DNA from: Agromyces mariniharenae
GTDB lineage: Bacteria; Actinomycetota; Actinomycetes; Actinomycetales; Microbacteriaceae
Direction: 5' to 3'
DNA length: 64,000 nt
Assembly (NCBI RefSeq): GCF_008122505.1
Contig: NZ_VSSB01000001.1
Coordinates: 852,891 to 916,890 of the forward strand
Below the pieces are notes generated by a model. It was not told the origin of the DNA. It saw only the letters and a list, made by a program, of their open reading frames with translations, and did no database searches. The position numbers and the translations under genes were made by a program. Below are positions 1 to 7,335 of the stretch, piece by piece. How positions within the stretch are numbered: position 1 is the stretch's first letter; the number at the start of each line of letters is the position of its first letter.

Positions 1-502
1 TGCCGTCGTAGGTGTTCTCGAGTCGTTCGGAACCTGAGATCTGGTACGGCCCACCCGGCGACGTCACCTCGGGTCGAGCACCGAAGGCGACCTTCAGCGT
101 GCCGAAGTTGCGATAGGAGCCGAAGCCCATCATGCCGGTGTCGAAGGCCCCGTCGGGCTGGCCCGCGAGGGCGTTGTCGTAGTCGTTGACGCCGCCCCAC
201 AGGCTCTGCTCGTTGAACTGCACGACCTCCTCGTCGGGGTTGCCGAACAGCATCGCGCCGAGCCGGCCGTTGCCGATGGGCAGCGCCTGCGACTCCCAGT
301 CCGTCGCCGGGGCACCGTACCAGAGCGCCTTCGGCGACAGTGCGGGCTGAGGGATGCCGCCCGCTGTCGCGGCGGTTGCGAATCGTCCGGCGACCGCTGC
401 GGTGGCAGGCTGGGCTGCGAGGAACTGTGGGATGAACGGGGCGAGTGCGACGAGGCCGCCGAGTTGGAGCGCGCGACGGCGCGGGAATTCGCGTTCGAGC
501 AT
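1..502 (-). CDS. GH95 family alpha-L-fucosidase-like protein, Tat-exported, 5' part only
   Basis: The frame runs open off the left edge of the window, so only the first 167 codons are visible. The start at 502 has a GGAGG six bases upstream; two in-frame ATGs at 520 and 523 lack one. The N-terminus reads PRRRALQLGGLVALAPF, a twin-arginine signal with a hydrophobic stretch, so export of a folded enzyme is expected. After it comes LWYGAPATDWESQALPIGNG, then RLGAMLFGNPDEEVVQFNEQ and SLWGG, the characteristic N-terminal signature of GH95 enzymes, which cleave alpha-1,2-linked L-fucose or related L-galactose residues. The catalytic (alpha/alpha)6 barrel lies outside the window, so activity cannot be judged. 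A perfect inverted repeat lies 46 bases upstream. Confidence 0.85.
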   Translation of the reverse strand, partial: MLEREFPRRRALQLGGLVALAPFIPQFLAAQPATAAVAGRFATAATAGGIPQPALSPKALWYGAPATDWESQALPIGNGRLGAMLFGNPDEEVVQFNEQSLWGGVNDYDNALAGQPDGAFDTGMMGFGSYRNFGTLKVAFGARPEVTSPGGPYQISGSERLENTYDG

Positions 503-547
503 AGGGACCCTCCGGAGCATCATTGATCTGGTGTTTCGCGAAGTAGA

Positions 548-574
548 TTCGCGATTTCTCAGGAAAATCGCGAA
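548..574. promoter_or_regulatory. Perfect 10-bp inverted repeat upstream of the GH95 gene (putative operator)
   Basis: TTCGCGATTT (548-557) and AAATCGCGAA (565-574) are perfect reverse complements separated by 7 bases. A further palindromic TTCGCGAA lies just to the left at about 534-541, nearer the GH95 start. The arrangement looks like a repressor operator rather than a terminator, since the neighbouring genes diverge from this point and no T-run follows. The cognate regulator is not identifiable from the window. Confidence 0.55.
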
Positions 575-764
575 CGCAGCCCATCATGTCGGATTAAAGA
601 TCCGATGTATAGCCCTCGTCGAGTGCGGTCAAGCGGCAGCGCACTGCGCGAGCACTGGGGCGAGTGCGCGAAGTTCTTCGCATGCGGTGTCGGATCGCGG
701 CATCCGTGTTCGTGGCATCGGTGAGAGGCTGCCCGGAGTGGGCGCCCAGGAGAGGACCACGATC

Positions 765-1364
765 ATGAGGCTGATCACCAACACCCAGATCACCGTCGAC
801 GGCGTGATGCAGGCGAACGGCGGCAACAACCCAGAGTTCGATCCCGGATTCGACCGCGGCGGGTGGGCGCTGCCTCTGGGCGATCAGGAGTCGGTCGACT
901 ACATCGGCGACTACTACCTGCGTGCCGACGCGTTCCTGTTCGGGCGGCGCACCTATGAGCTGTTCGCCGGCTACTGGGGCGTGCAGGACGACGTCGACAA
1001 CCCGTTCGTGCGCTCGCTGAACTCGCGCCCGAAGTACGTCGCGTCCAACACGATCACCGACCCGCACTGGGCCGACACGACCGTGCTCTCGGGCGACCTC
1101 GAGGCGGCGATCCGCGAGCTCAAGGCCCAGCCGGGCGGCGAGCTGCAGGTGCACGGGAGCGGCCAGCTCATCCGCTGGCTGCTCGAGCACGAGCTCGTCG
1201 ACGAGATGACGCTGATCGTCTTCCCGGTGATCGTCGGCGGCGGCACGCGACTCTTCCCCGAGACGGGCCGCGACTTCGCCCTCGAGCTGCTCGAATCGCG
1301 CACGTTCGAGCCGGGCATCACGGTGCAGACCTACCGGCCGAGCGGACGCCCGCAGTACGCATAG
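765..1364 (+). CDS. Dihydrofolate reductase family protein (RibD C-terminal-like)
   Basis: A 199-residue single-domain protein of the RibD C-terminal/DHFR-like superfamily, cytoplasmic NAD(P)H-dependent reductases whose substrates are mostly unknown. Visible signatures are RLITNTQITVDGVMQ at the N-terminus, DAFLFGRRTYELFAGYW near residue 70, and the C-terminal ELVDEMTLIVFPVIVGGG strand-loop of the NADPH fold. The ATG at 765 follows an AGGAGAGG-type Shine-Dalgarno; a longer frame to the left has no such signal. A DGPF/YCII-type gene follows after 51 bases in the same direction, so the two may be co-transcribed. A second family member lies at 6238-6777 on the other strand. Confidence 0.85.
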   Translation: MRLITNTQITVDGVMQANGGNNPEFDPGFDRGGWALPLGDQESVDYIGDYYLRADAFLFGRRTYELFAGYWGVQDDVDNPFVRSLNSRPKYVASNTITDPHWADTTVLSGDLEAAIRELKAQPGGELQVHGSGQLIRWLLEHELVDEMTLIVFPVIVGGGTRLFPETGRDFALELLESRTFEPGITVQTYRPSGRPQYA

Positions 1365-1415
1365 CGGCGGCACGCAGTACACGCAGCGAATGTCCTTGAT
1401 TTCAGGAGGTGTGAG

Positions 1416-1745
1416 ATGCAGTACCTGGTTTCCGTGATCGACGACAAGACCAACTCGGGCACGCCCGAGGAGATGGTCGCGATCGACGAGTTCAACGACC
1501 GCCTCCGCGCGGGTGGCCACTGGGTGTTCGCCGGCGGACTCGCGGCGCCCGAGACGTCGACCGTCATCGACGGACGAGGCGAGAAGCCGGTCTTCACCGA
1601 CGGGCCCTTCATCGAATCGAAGGAGCACATGGCCGGCTTCTGGATCATCGAGGCGCCCGACCTCGACGTCGCGCTCGCGCTCATGGCCGACGGGTCGAGG
1701 GCATGCAACCGGCGGGTCGAGGTGCGGCCGTTCCTGGAGGTGTGA
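1416..1745 (+). CDS. DGPF/YCII-domain protein
   Basis: A 109-residue protein of the YCII-like alpha/beta-barrel family. It contains the literal motif DGPF in KPVFTDGPFIESKEHMAGFW, which defines the DGPF group often found beside ECF42 sigma factors. No ECF42 gene is visible here, so this is an orphan member. A strong AGGAGGTG ribosome site sits just before the ATG. It follows the RibD-like gene by 51 bases and is likely in the same transcript. The biochemical function of the family is unknown; related proteins bind small ligands or act as dehydrochlorinase-like enzymes. Confidence 0.85.
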   Translation: MQYLVSVIDDKTNSGTPEEMVAIDEFNDRLRAGGHWVFAGGLAAPETSTVIDGRGEKPVFTDGPFIESKEHMAGFWIIEAPDLDVALALMADGSRACNRRVEVRPFLEV

Positions 1746-1832
1746 GGTCGACGGGCGCGTCTGGCTCGGAGAGGTCGGACGCGCACTATTCCGAATCGAG
1801 CTCGACCCCGACCATGGTGCTACTGAGAGTAG

Positions 1833-1838
1833 TATTAT
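1833..1838 (+). promoter_or_regulatory. Putative -10 element of the serine hydrolase lipoprotein gene
   Basis: TATTAT lies 12 bases before the ATG at 1851 in an unusually AT-rich patch, and no Shine-Dalgarno is visible. A small inverted repeat CTACT-GAG-AGTAG (1820-1832) sits immediately upstream and could bind a regulator. The mRNA would have a leader of only a few bases. Confidence 0.4.
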
Positions 1839-1850
1839 TGGTCACGAACC

Positions 1851-3032
1851 ATGAGGCAACCGGACCCCGCCAAGCGCCGTCGCACGAACACGTGGGCGTT
1901 CGTCGGGCTGCTCGCCTTCGCCATCCTCGCAGCCGGCTGCACCGGGACGCCGACGCCTCCCGGCGGCCCTGCGTCGTCAGCCTCGGCGCCCACCCTGGAC
2001 CCGGTCCTGCCGGTCGCGACATCCGATGCCGACCTCGCGGTGGATCGGCAGCTGGCCGAGGCGCTGGACGTCGAGTTCGCCTCCGACGCCTACGCCGGAC
2101 TGACCTCCGTCATGGTCCTCGCCGACGGCCGGACCGTCTACGAGCGCTACTTCGACTCCACTGCGACCGACCACCTCCACGTCTGGTCCGTCACCAAGAG
2201 CATCGTCAGCACGCTGGTCGGGATCGCGATCGGCGAGGGGAAGATCCCCGGCGTGGGCGCCATACTCGCCGAGCTGCTGCCCGACCACGCCGAAGACATG
2301 GCACCGGCCGTCGCCGGGATCACCTTGGAACAGCTGCTGACCATGAGCGCCGGCCTCGCAGACGACCTCCCGAGCGCTGACGACGCCGTCGGCTCCATCC
2401 TCGGCCAACAGACCCTCGACCCAACCACAGGATTCTCGTATGCCAACAACAGCGCACACCTCGTCGCGGCGATCCTCGTCGAGGCCACCGGTGTTCCGCT
2501 GCTCGAATACGCCCGCACCGCGCTGTTCGACCCGCTCGGCATCGCGACCCGCCCTGCCGAACAGCCCACGTTCGCCGATTGGGCGGACCTGAACGACCTC
2601 TCGGATTTCGGGTGGTACGTCGATCCCCAGGGAATCAACCTCGGGGGCCTCGGCCTCTGGCTGCGCGCCCAGGACCTGGCCAAGATCGGCCTGCTCTACC
2701 TCGATCATGGAGCCTGGAACGGACGGCAGGTGGTGCCCGCCGACTGGGTGAAGGCGGCCACGACGGAGCACGTGCCGCTCGAGGCGGGCGTCGAAGGATT
2801 CGCTCCGACCGGTGAGGTCGGGTACGGCTACCTGTGGTGGACCAGCCTCGTCGACGGCGCCGCGGCCTTCTCGGCCAACGGAAGCTTCGGGCAGCGGGTC
2901 CTCGTCGTGCCGGCTCGTGATCTCGTCGTCGTGACCCAGGCGAACCTCGTCTCCGCGACCCGGGATTGGGCACCGGTCGACACCGCGATCAACGACGCCA
3001 TCGTCTCCCTGATCGCTCCGGCTCTCAGCTGA
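1851..3032 (+). CDS. Serine hydrolase lipoprotein (beta-lactamase/penicillin-binding-protein fold)
   Basis: A 393-residue exported lipoprotein: a basic N-terminus, a hydrophobic helix and the lipobox LAAGC, so it is anchored on the outer face of the membrane. The class C beta-lactamase-like domain shows the active-site S-x-x-K as SVTK (about S113 and K116), the Y-x-N as YAN (about residues 197-199), and a C-terminal ANGSFGQ in place of the usual K/H-T/S-G strand. Such proteins are esterases, amidases or DD-peptidases rather than true beta-lactamases. The substrate cannot be read from sequence. The gene stands alone, with a convergent SnoaL-like gene after it. Confidence 0.85.
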   Translation: MRQPDPAKRRRTNTWAFVGLLAFAILAAGCTGTPTPPGGPASSASAPTLDPVLPVATSDADLAVDRQLAEALDVEFASDAYAGLTSVMVLADGRTVYERYFDSTATDHLHVWSVTKSIVSTLVGIAIGEGKIPGVGAILAELLPDHAEDMAPAVAGITLEQLLTMSAGLADDLPSADDAVGSILGQQTLDPTTGFSYANNSAHLVAAILVEATGVPLLEYARTALFDPLGIATRPAEQPTFADWADLNDLSDFGWYVDPQGINLGGLGLWLRAQDLAKIGLLYLDHGAWNGRQVVPADWVKAATTEHVPLEAGVEGFAPTGEVGYGYLWWTSLVDGAAAFSANGSFGQRVLVVPARDLVVVTQANLVSATRDWAPVDTAINDAIVSLIAPALS

Positions 3033-3087
3033 CTTCGAGGCACTGCCCTCACGGGGCCACGCACTCCCCACCGCTGAATGCGCGAGT

Positions 3088-3519
3088 TCACTCCGGGCGG
3101 ATGCCGGAGAGACCCGCGACCGCGTCGTCGATGCTCATCGGGTCGAGCTCGACGTCTTCGACGTAGAGCGTTCCGGCGACGATGAGGCCGTCGTGGATCT
3201 GGAAGAGCGTCACGCCACGGACCTCGAACGGCTGTCCATCCGTGCGAGTCCCGTGCCAGGCCCATTCGGACCAGCTCAGCTCGCCGTCCTGCACCGAGCG
3301 GACGATCTCGGCCGCGAAATCGGGCACGCCGGCGAACATCGCGGCCCAGTTCGAGCGGACCTGCTCGCGTCCGACGAAGGCGCGGCCCGGGTGGGCCGGC
3401 TGCCGACTGTCGTAGTCAGGGTGGAAGAGCGCGACCATGCGATCGAGGTCGTGATCGTTGATCGCACGTGCCAGCCGGTCGATCACGACGCTCGCATCGC
3501 GACGCTCCTCCGAAGTCAC
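3088..3519 (-). CDS. SnoaL-like/NTF2-fold protein
   Basis: A small cone-shaped NTF2-like (SnoaL) domain: RLARAINDHDLDRMVALFHP at the start, DYDSRQPAHPGRAFVGREQV in the middle, and a closing EDVELDPMSIDD segment. Family members are ester-cyclases, isomerases or binding proteins. I prefer the GTG at 3519 (143 aa) because a CAGACT-like -10 lies six bases before it, the leaderless arrangement seen at many genes here; an ATG at 3543 would add eight residues without any ribosome site. The product is cytoplasmic with an unknown substrate. Confidence 0.75.
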   Translation of the reverse strand: MTSEERRDASVVIDRLARAINDHDLDRMVALFHPDYDSRQPAHPGRAFVGREQVRSNWAAMFAGVPDFAAEIVRSVQDGELSWSEWAWHGTRTDGQPFEVRGVTLFQIHDGLIVAGTLYVEDVELDPMSIDDAVAGLSGIRPE

Positions 3520-3666
3520 GATTCCAGTCTGACAGAGGGACATTCGGCGGCGGATGCCGCGTGGTGCTGCTCGCGGCATCTCGACCGGTCGACAGTGTCG
3601 GTGCGACCGAGTAGGTTTCGACCGACCGCAGTCGGAGCTGACTCAGAGAACGGGGACCCACACACG

Positions 3667-4242
3667 ATGGCCGACGTACTGCTCTTCCACCACGCACTCG
3701 GACCCACCGATGGCCTGCGCGCGTTCGCCGATGAACTGCGCGAAGCCGGCCACACCGTGCACACGCCCGATCTCTTCGAGGGGCGCACCTTCGGCACGAT
3801 CGAGGAGGGCGTCGGCTACGCGAGGGAGGTCGGCTGGGACGAGATCATGGCGCGCGGCGAGCGCGCGGCGGAGGCGCTGCCGAACGAGCTCGTCTACGGG
3901 GGCTTCTCGCTCGGGGTCATGCCCGCGCAGATGTTGGCGCAGAACCGCCCCGGCGCGCGAGGCGCGCTGTTCTTCTACTCCTGCGTGCCGCCCGAGGAGT
4001 TCGGCGAGTGGCCGACCGGTCTCCCGGCGCAGATCCACGGGGCCGACGCCGACCCGATCTTCATGGAGGAAGGGGACGTCGACGCCGCACGCGCGCTCGT
4101 GGCATCCGTCGACGACGCCGAGCTCTTCCTCTACCCGAGCGACCAGCACTACTTCGCCGACTCCAGCCTGCCGGGTTACGACGCCGACGCGGCGAAGCTG
4201 CTCACGCAGCGCGTGCTCGCATTCCTCGCGCGAACCGACTGA
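3667..4242 (+). CDS. Dienelactone hydrolase family protein
   Basis: A 191-residue alpha/beta hydrolase of the dienelactone hydrolase family. It opens MADVLLFHHALGPTDGLRAF. The nucleophile elbow reads GGFSLG with serine at about residue 81 (classical dienelactone hydrolases use cysteine here). The acid is likely within HGADADP, and the histidine is in SDQHYF (about H161). It probably cleaves small esters or lactones in the cytoplasm. The next gene, a hotdog thioesterase, starts 46 bases downstream in the same direction, suggesting a shared transcript. Confidence 0.85.
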   Translation: MADVLLFHHALGPTDGLRAFADELREAGHTVHTPDLFEGRTFGTIEEGVGYAREVGWDEIMARGERAAEALPNELVYGGFSLGVMPAQMLAQNRPGARGALFFYSCVPPEEFGEWPTGLPAQIHGADADPIFMEEGDVDAARALVASVDDAELFLYPSDQHYFADSSLPGYDADAAKLLTQRVLAFLARTD

Positions 4243-4288
4243 CGACTCGGCCGGCGCTCGCGCCGGGCCGAGCGGAACGGGGGCACCG

Positions 4289-4803
4289 ATGACGAACAAG
4301 CCGGTCGTCTACGAGACGACGCACCGCATCGCCTTCTCCGAACTCGATCCGTTCCAGCACGTGAGCACCGGCAACTACGCCAGGTACTTCACCGACCACC
4401 GCATGGAGGGCCTCGCGAAGTACGCCGGCTGGGACCTCCCCACGCTCGGCACCCTGGGCTTCATGACGTGGATCCGCCGCATGGAGATCGACTTCATCAA
4501 GTCGGTCGGCGCCGATCAGGACATTACGATCACCTCCTTCGTGCGCGAGTTCCGTGGGCCCGACGCCATGATCGAGTGCACGATGACGGATGCCGCGGGC
4601 ACGACCGTCGCGACGTGCCTCATGATCGTGGCCCATGTCGACGCACGAACCCGTCGGGCGACGGACTGGCCGGAGGAGCACGCGGCGCTGTTCTTCGAGG
4701 ACGCGGAGGACCGACCGGGCTGGCCGGGCGTCTCGACGCGCGTCCGCCTGCGGCGGGCGCTCCTCGACGACCCGGTAGGCAGCGGGCGCTGCAGCACTGG
4801 TGA
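4289..4803 (+). pseudogene. Acyl-CoA thioesterase-like gene with an apparent 1-base deletion near its 3' end
   Basis: The protein begins MTNKPVVYETTHRIAFSELD and continues DPFQHVSTGNYARYF, the hotdog-fold signature of 4-hydroxybenzoyl-CoA-type thioesterases, with the catalytic Asp in the ELDPFQH segment. As written, the frame does not stop where the family should (about 170 residues) but runs on to 5281 through the antisense of the next gene. If one base is restored in the C-run at 4771-4773, the frame reads LLDDPGRQRALQHW and stops at 4803, four bases before the end of the convergent SDR gene. I infer either a real frameshift or a sequencing error; the hotdog core itself is intact, so the protein may still work. 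Confidence 0.7.
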
Positions 4804-4806
4804 GGC

Positions 4807-5601
4807 TCAGTCGACGAGCGCGCCTGCCGAGAGGTTCGCGATCGCGCCGGTCATCGAGGCGGCACGATCGGATGCCGCGAACGCGAGGTACTCGGCGACC
4901 TCGTCGAGCACCGGCAGCCGGCCGAGCAAGGTCATGCCGACCAGGCCCGTGAGCCACTCGTCCCAAGGGATCCCGCCGGCGTCGGCGATGCGCCCGAACA
5001 TCTCCTGCGTGTACGAGGTGGCGAGCGCATCCGACATCGCGTGCGGACGCACGCAGACCACCCGCACGCCGTCGGGCCCGAGCTCGCCGGCGAGTGCCCG
5101 CGAGAATCCCTCGAGCGCGGCCGACTGGGCCGCGTTGCCGATGAGCCCGCGCCCAGTGAGTCGCGCACCGGGCGTCGAGATGGTGAGGATCACGCCGCTC
5201 CCTCGCGCGATCATGTGCCGCGACACCGCCTTCGCCGTCACGAAGTTCGTCTGCAGGTACCCGACCACGGGGTGCAGGTAGTCCTCGAGCGACGTCTCGG
5301 CGATCGGCAGGCCCTGCACGTGGTCGAATCCCACGGCGTTCAGGGCGATGTCGATGCGGCCCGCGGCATCCGCCACCTCGTCGACGTGCCGGTCGACCGC
5401 GGCCTGGTCCATCGCGTCGACCACGGCGATCGAGACCTCCGCCCCCTCGGCCCGGGCGACGGATGCCGCAGCCTCGAGTCTCGGCAGGCTCTTCCCCGCG
5501 AGGAACAGCCGTGCCCCCTCGCGGGCGAACACGCGCGCCGCGGTGCCCCCGATCGAGCCGCCACCGCCGTGGATCACGGCCACCTTGTCGTCCAGCAGCA
5601 T
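4807..5601 (-). CDS. SDR-fold protein lacking the catalytic Tyr and Lys
   Basis: A 264-residue short-chain dehydrogenase/reductase fold. The nucleotide-binding turn is HGGGGSIGG (residues 11-19), and the fold continues to the usual ALAGELGPDGVRVVCVRP segment. At the catalytic helix the text is GNAAQSAALEG, so the expected Y-x-x-x-K is replaced by N156 and S160; the preceding Ser (about S142) remains. It may therefore be a non-catalytic or mechanistically altered member. The ATG at 5601 has GGAGG seven bases upstream; a GTG at 5619 has no ribosome site. It is transcribed divergently from the VOC gene across two matched operators. Confidence 0.8.
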   Translation of the reverse strand: MLLDDKVAVIHGGGGSIGGTAARVFAREGARLFLAGKSLPRLEAAASVARAEGAEVSIAVVDAMDQAAVDRHVDEVADAAGRIDIALNAVGFDHVQGLPIAETSLEDYLHPVVGYLQTNFVTAKAVSRHMIARGSGVILTISTPGARLTGRGLIGNAAQSAALEGFSRALAGELGPDGVRVVCVRPHAMSDALATSYTQEMFGRIADAGGIPWDEWLTGLVGMTLLGRLPVLDEVAEYLAFAASDRAASMTGAIANLSAGALVD

Positions 5602-5640
5602 CGCGCCGCCTCCATTCACGTCGTCGTTGGTTCCTTGTTA

Positions 5641-5691
5641 TGCAACCCCATAGTTGCACTTCTTGGAATGACTTGCAACCCTGTGATTGCA
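5641..5691. promoter_or_regulatory. Tandem operators TGCAAC-N6-GTTGCA, 33-bp pitch
   Basis: Two palindromes lie in the gap between the divergent SDR and VOC genes: TGCAAC-CCCATA-GTTGCA at 5641-5658 (perfect) and TGCAAC-CCTGTG-ATTGCA at 5674-5691 (one mismatch). Their starts are 33 bases apart, three helical turns. The same sequence with the same 33-base pitch recurs upstream of the MFS gene at 23544-23594, so one regulator probably controls both loci. None of the regulators in the window is obviously the partner. Confidence 0.75.
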
Positions 5692-5728
5692 CTTTTCGAC
5701 GTCTGCGGTCCTCCGTAGGCTCGGGCGC

Positions 5729-6169
5729 ATGAGCATCCAACGCATGGACAACGTCGCCATCGTCGTCGACGACCTCGACGAAGCCGTCGACTTCTTCACC
5801 GAGCTCGGCATGGAGCTGGAGGGACGCCAGGTGGTCGAGGGGCCCGTCCCCGACCAGACCGTGGGGCTCGACGGCGTCCGCACCGAGATCGCCATGATGC
5901 GGCCCCCCGACGGCCACGGTGGAGTCGAGCTGACCAAGTACCTCGCGCCCGCGGCATCCTGGCCCTCGCCCGCCAGCCCGGCGCCGAACACGCTGGGCCT
6001 GCACCGCGTCATGTTCGCCGTCGACGACCTCGAGGACACCGTCGCTCGCCTGCGACGGTTCGGCAGCGAGCCGCTGGGCGGGGTGGCGAACTACGAGGAC
6101 GTCTACCTGCTCTGCTACCTGCGCGGCCCCGCGGGCATCATCGTCGCGCTGGCCCAGCGGATCGGGTGA
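5729..6169 (+). CDS. VOC family (glyoxalase-like) protein
   Basis: A 146-residue vicinal-oxygen-chelate protein with two beta-alpha-beta-beta-beta modules: MDNVAIVVDDLDEAVDFFTE at the start and LGLHRVMFAVDDLEDTVARL from about residue 91. Members are lyases, dioxygenases or drug-binding proteins; the metal ligands cannot be assigned safely. The ATG at 5729 lies seven bases after TAGGCT, a leaderless-type promoter. It is divergent from the SDR gene and shares its paired TGCAAC operators, so the two are probably co-regulated. Confidence 0.85.
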   Translation: MSIQRMDNVAIVVDDLDEAVDFFTELGMELEGRQVVEGPVPDQTVGLDGVRTEIAMMRPPDGHGGVELTKYLAPAASWPSPASPAPNTLGLHRVMFAVDDLEDTVARLRRFGSEPLGGVANYEDVYLLCYLRGPAGIIVALAQRIG

Positions 6170-6202
6170 GCGCAGCGCTCAACGGAGCTCGACGCGACCG
6201 AG

Positions 6203-6245
6203 CTCAGCGCCCGACGCAGCTCAGCGCCCGACGCAGCTCAGCGCC
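6203..6245. repeat. 17-bp tandem repeat (2.5 copies) over a stop codon
   Basis: The 17-base unit CTCAGCGCCCGACGCAG occurs at 6203-6219 and 6220-6236, then partially at 6237-6245, where it includes the stop codon of the minus-strand RibD-like gene. It lies between two convergent genes. Similar arrays of different period occur at several other gene ends in the window. Confidence 0.85.
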
Positions 6246-6777
6246 GGACCGGCGCGTACTTCGCGGCGATGATGCCCGACTCGTAGGTCTCGAGGCTGAG
6301 GAGCCGCAGGCCCACCGGATGCGGCGTGCGCAGCCGGTCCTTGGCGTTGCCCACCATGAACGGGTGGATGCCGGCGTGCACCTCGTCGACCAGGCCGGCG
6401 TCGACGAGCGTCGCGGCGAGCCCGCCGTAGCCGTGCGAGATGATCGAGTCGTACCGATCGCGCAGCTGCCGCACCGCCTCGGCCACGTCGCCCTCGATGA
6501 GGGTCGCGTTCCAGTCGAGCGGGCCGTTCAGGGTCTTCGACGCGACGTACTTCGGCAGCGCGTTGTAGTGGTCCGCGAAGCCGCGGTCATCGGTCTGCTT
6601 GGGCCAGTACTCGCGGAAGAACTCGTAGCTCTCGCGCCCGAGCAGCACTGCGTCGGCGCCGAAGACGAGTTCGTCCGAGGCCCGCTGCACCCCCGGATCG
6701 TTCTCGTCGAACCACTGGTCCATCTGGTCGAATGCCCCGTCGAGCGTCATCTCGAATGAGATCGTCACCTTTCCCAT
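6238..6777 (-). CDS. Dihydrofolate reductase family protein (RibD C-terminal-like)
   Basis: A 179-residue RibD/DHFR-fold reductase. It begins MGKVTISFEMTLDGAFDQMD, has DAVLLGRESYEFFREYW near residue 50, and ends with a family-typical DEVHAGIHPFMVGNA strand and loop. It resembles the protein at 765-1364 in layout but has clearly diverged. I place the start at the ATG at 6777, where the conserved first strand begins; the frame extends 12 codons further upstream without support. Substrate unknown. It stands as a single gene with its end inside a tandem repeat. Confidence 0.8.
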   Translation of the reverse strand: MGKVTISFEMTLDGAFDQMDQWFDENDPGVQRASDELVFGADAVLLGRESYEFFREYWPKQTDDRGFADHYNALPKYVASKTLNGPLDWNATLIEGDVAEAVRQLRDRYDSIISHGYGGLAATLVDAGLVDEVHAGIHPFMVGNAKDRLRTPHPVGLRLLSLETYESGIIAAKYAPVRR

Positions 6778-6843
6778 GCGCTCCAGCCTGCCCGCTTCGC
6801 CGCCGGATGTCACCGGCTTGCGCGGCGCGGTGGCTTTCCGCCG

Positions 6844-7275
6844 TCACTCGCCCGTCGGAGCGTGGCACAGCTGTTCGCGCACCCACTCCGCGGCATCCGA
6901 TTGGGGCAGCTCGCCGGAACGCACGAGACGGACGAACTCGATGGCCTCGTCGCTGAGTCGCCCGTCCGCGGTGTCAGGCCCATCGCGCAGCACGTGGGTG
7001 GTGAGCCATCGCGTCATCGCTCCACCGAGCCGCGCCGCGACGGCGACGGTCCCGGCGAAGTGCCGCGCCTGCCCGTCGGTGTCGTCGTCCACGGCGGGAC
7101 GGAAGCCACGGCCGCGCAGGCGATCGCGGCCACCGGATGCCGCGTCGAACGGCCAGAGCGGCCCCCGACGCACCCCGGCCGCACGTCCCAACTCCTTCAG
7201 GAACCGCCGGCTCGAGTACCCACGGGCGGCGAGTCGATCGATCGACTCGGCGAGCGCAGCGCAGGCATCCATCAC
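6844..7275 (-). CDS. Hypothetical protein
   Basis: A 143-residue (GTG at 7275) or 142-residue (ATG at 7272) protein of no family I recognise. It is rich in Arg and Asp/Glu, has no signal peptide or membrane span, and contains RHFAGTVAVAARLGGAMTRW in the middle and an acidic C-terminal helix around SDEAIEFVRLVRSGELPQSD. Coding potential is supported by strong third-position G/C and by a clear leaderless promoter: TACAGT six bases before the ATG. That -10 is one arm of a palindrome shared with the divergent lipoprotein gene. Confidence 0.6.
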   Translation of the reverse strand: MMDACAALAESIDRLAARGYSSRRFLKELGRAAGVRRGPLWPFDAASGGRDRLRGRGFRPAVDDDTDGQARHFAGTVAVAARLGGAMTRWLTTHVLRDGPDTADGRLSDEAIEFVRLVRSGELPQSDAAEWVREQLCHAPTGE

Positions 7276-7276
7276 G

Positions 7277-7299
7277 TCACTGTATGGCCGATACAGTGA
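7277..7299. promoter_or_regulatory. Perfect 9-bp palindrome with back-to-back -10 elements
   Basis: TCACTGTAT and ATACAGTGA are perfect reverse complements around GGCCG. Each arm contains TACAGT reading outward, so the palindrome supplies a -10 hexamer for both the minus-strand hypothetical gene (start at 7272/7275) and the plus-strand lipoprotein gene (start at 7336). A protein bound here would cover both promoters at once. TGTAT/ATACA half-sites are typical of TetR or GntR operators, but no such gene is adjacent. Confidence 0.6.
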
Positions 7300-7335
7300 G
7301 CGCAGCCCATTCCCGACCCTGCGAACCGGAGACCG

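Noticed and set aside
1416..1745. ECF42-controlled DGPF operon
   Set aside because: The DGPF protein is genuine, but no ECF42 gene or convincing ECF42 promoter lies nearby, so only an orphan DGPF protein is claimed.
4202..6004. Minus-strand frame of 600 codons across the thioesterase, SDR and VOC genes
   Set aside because: It runs through three well-supported genes on both strands and shows no conserved text.
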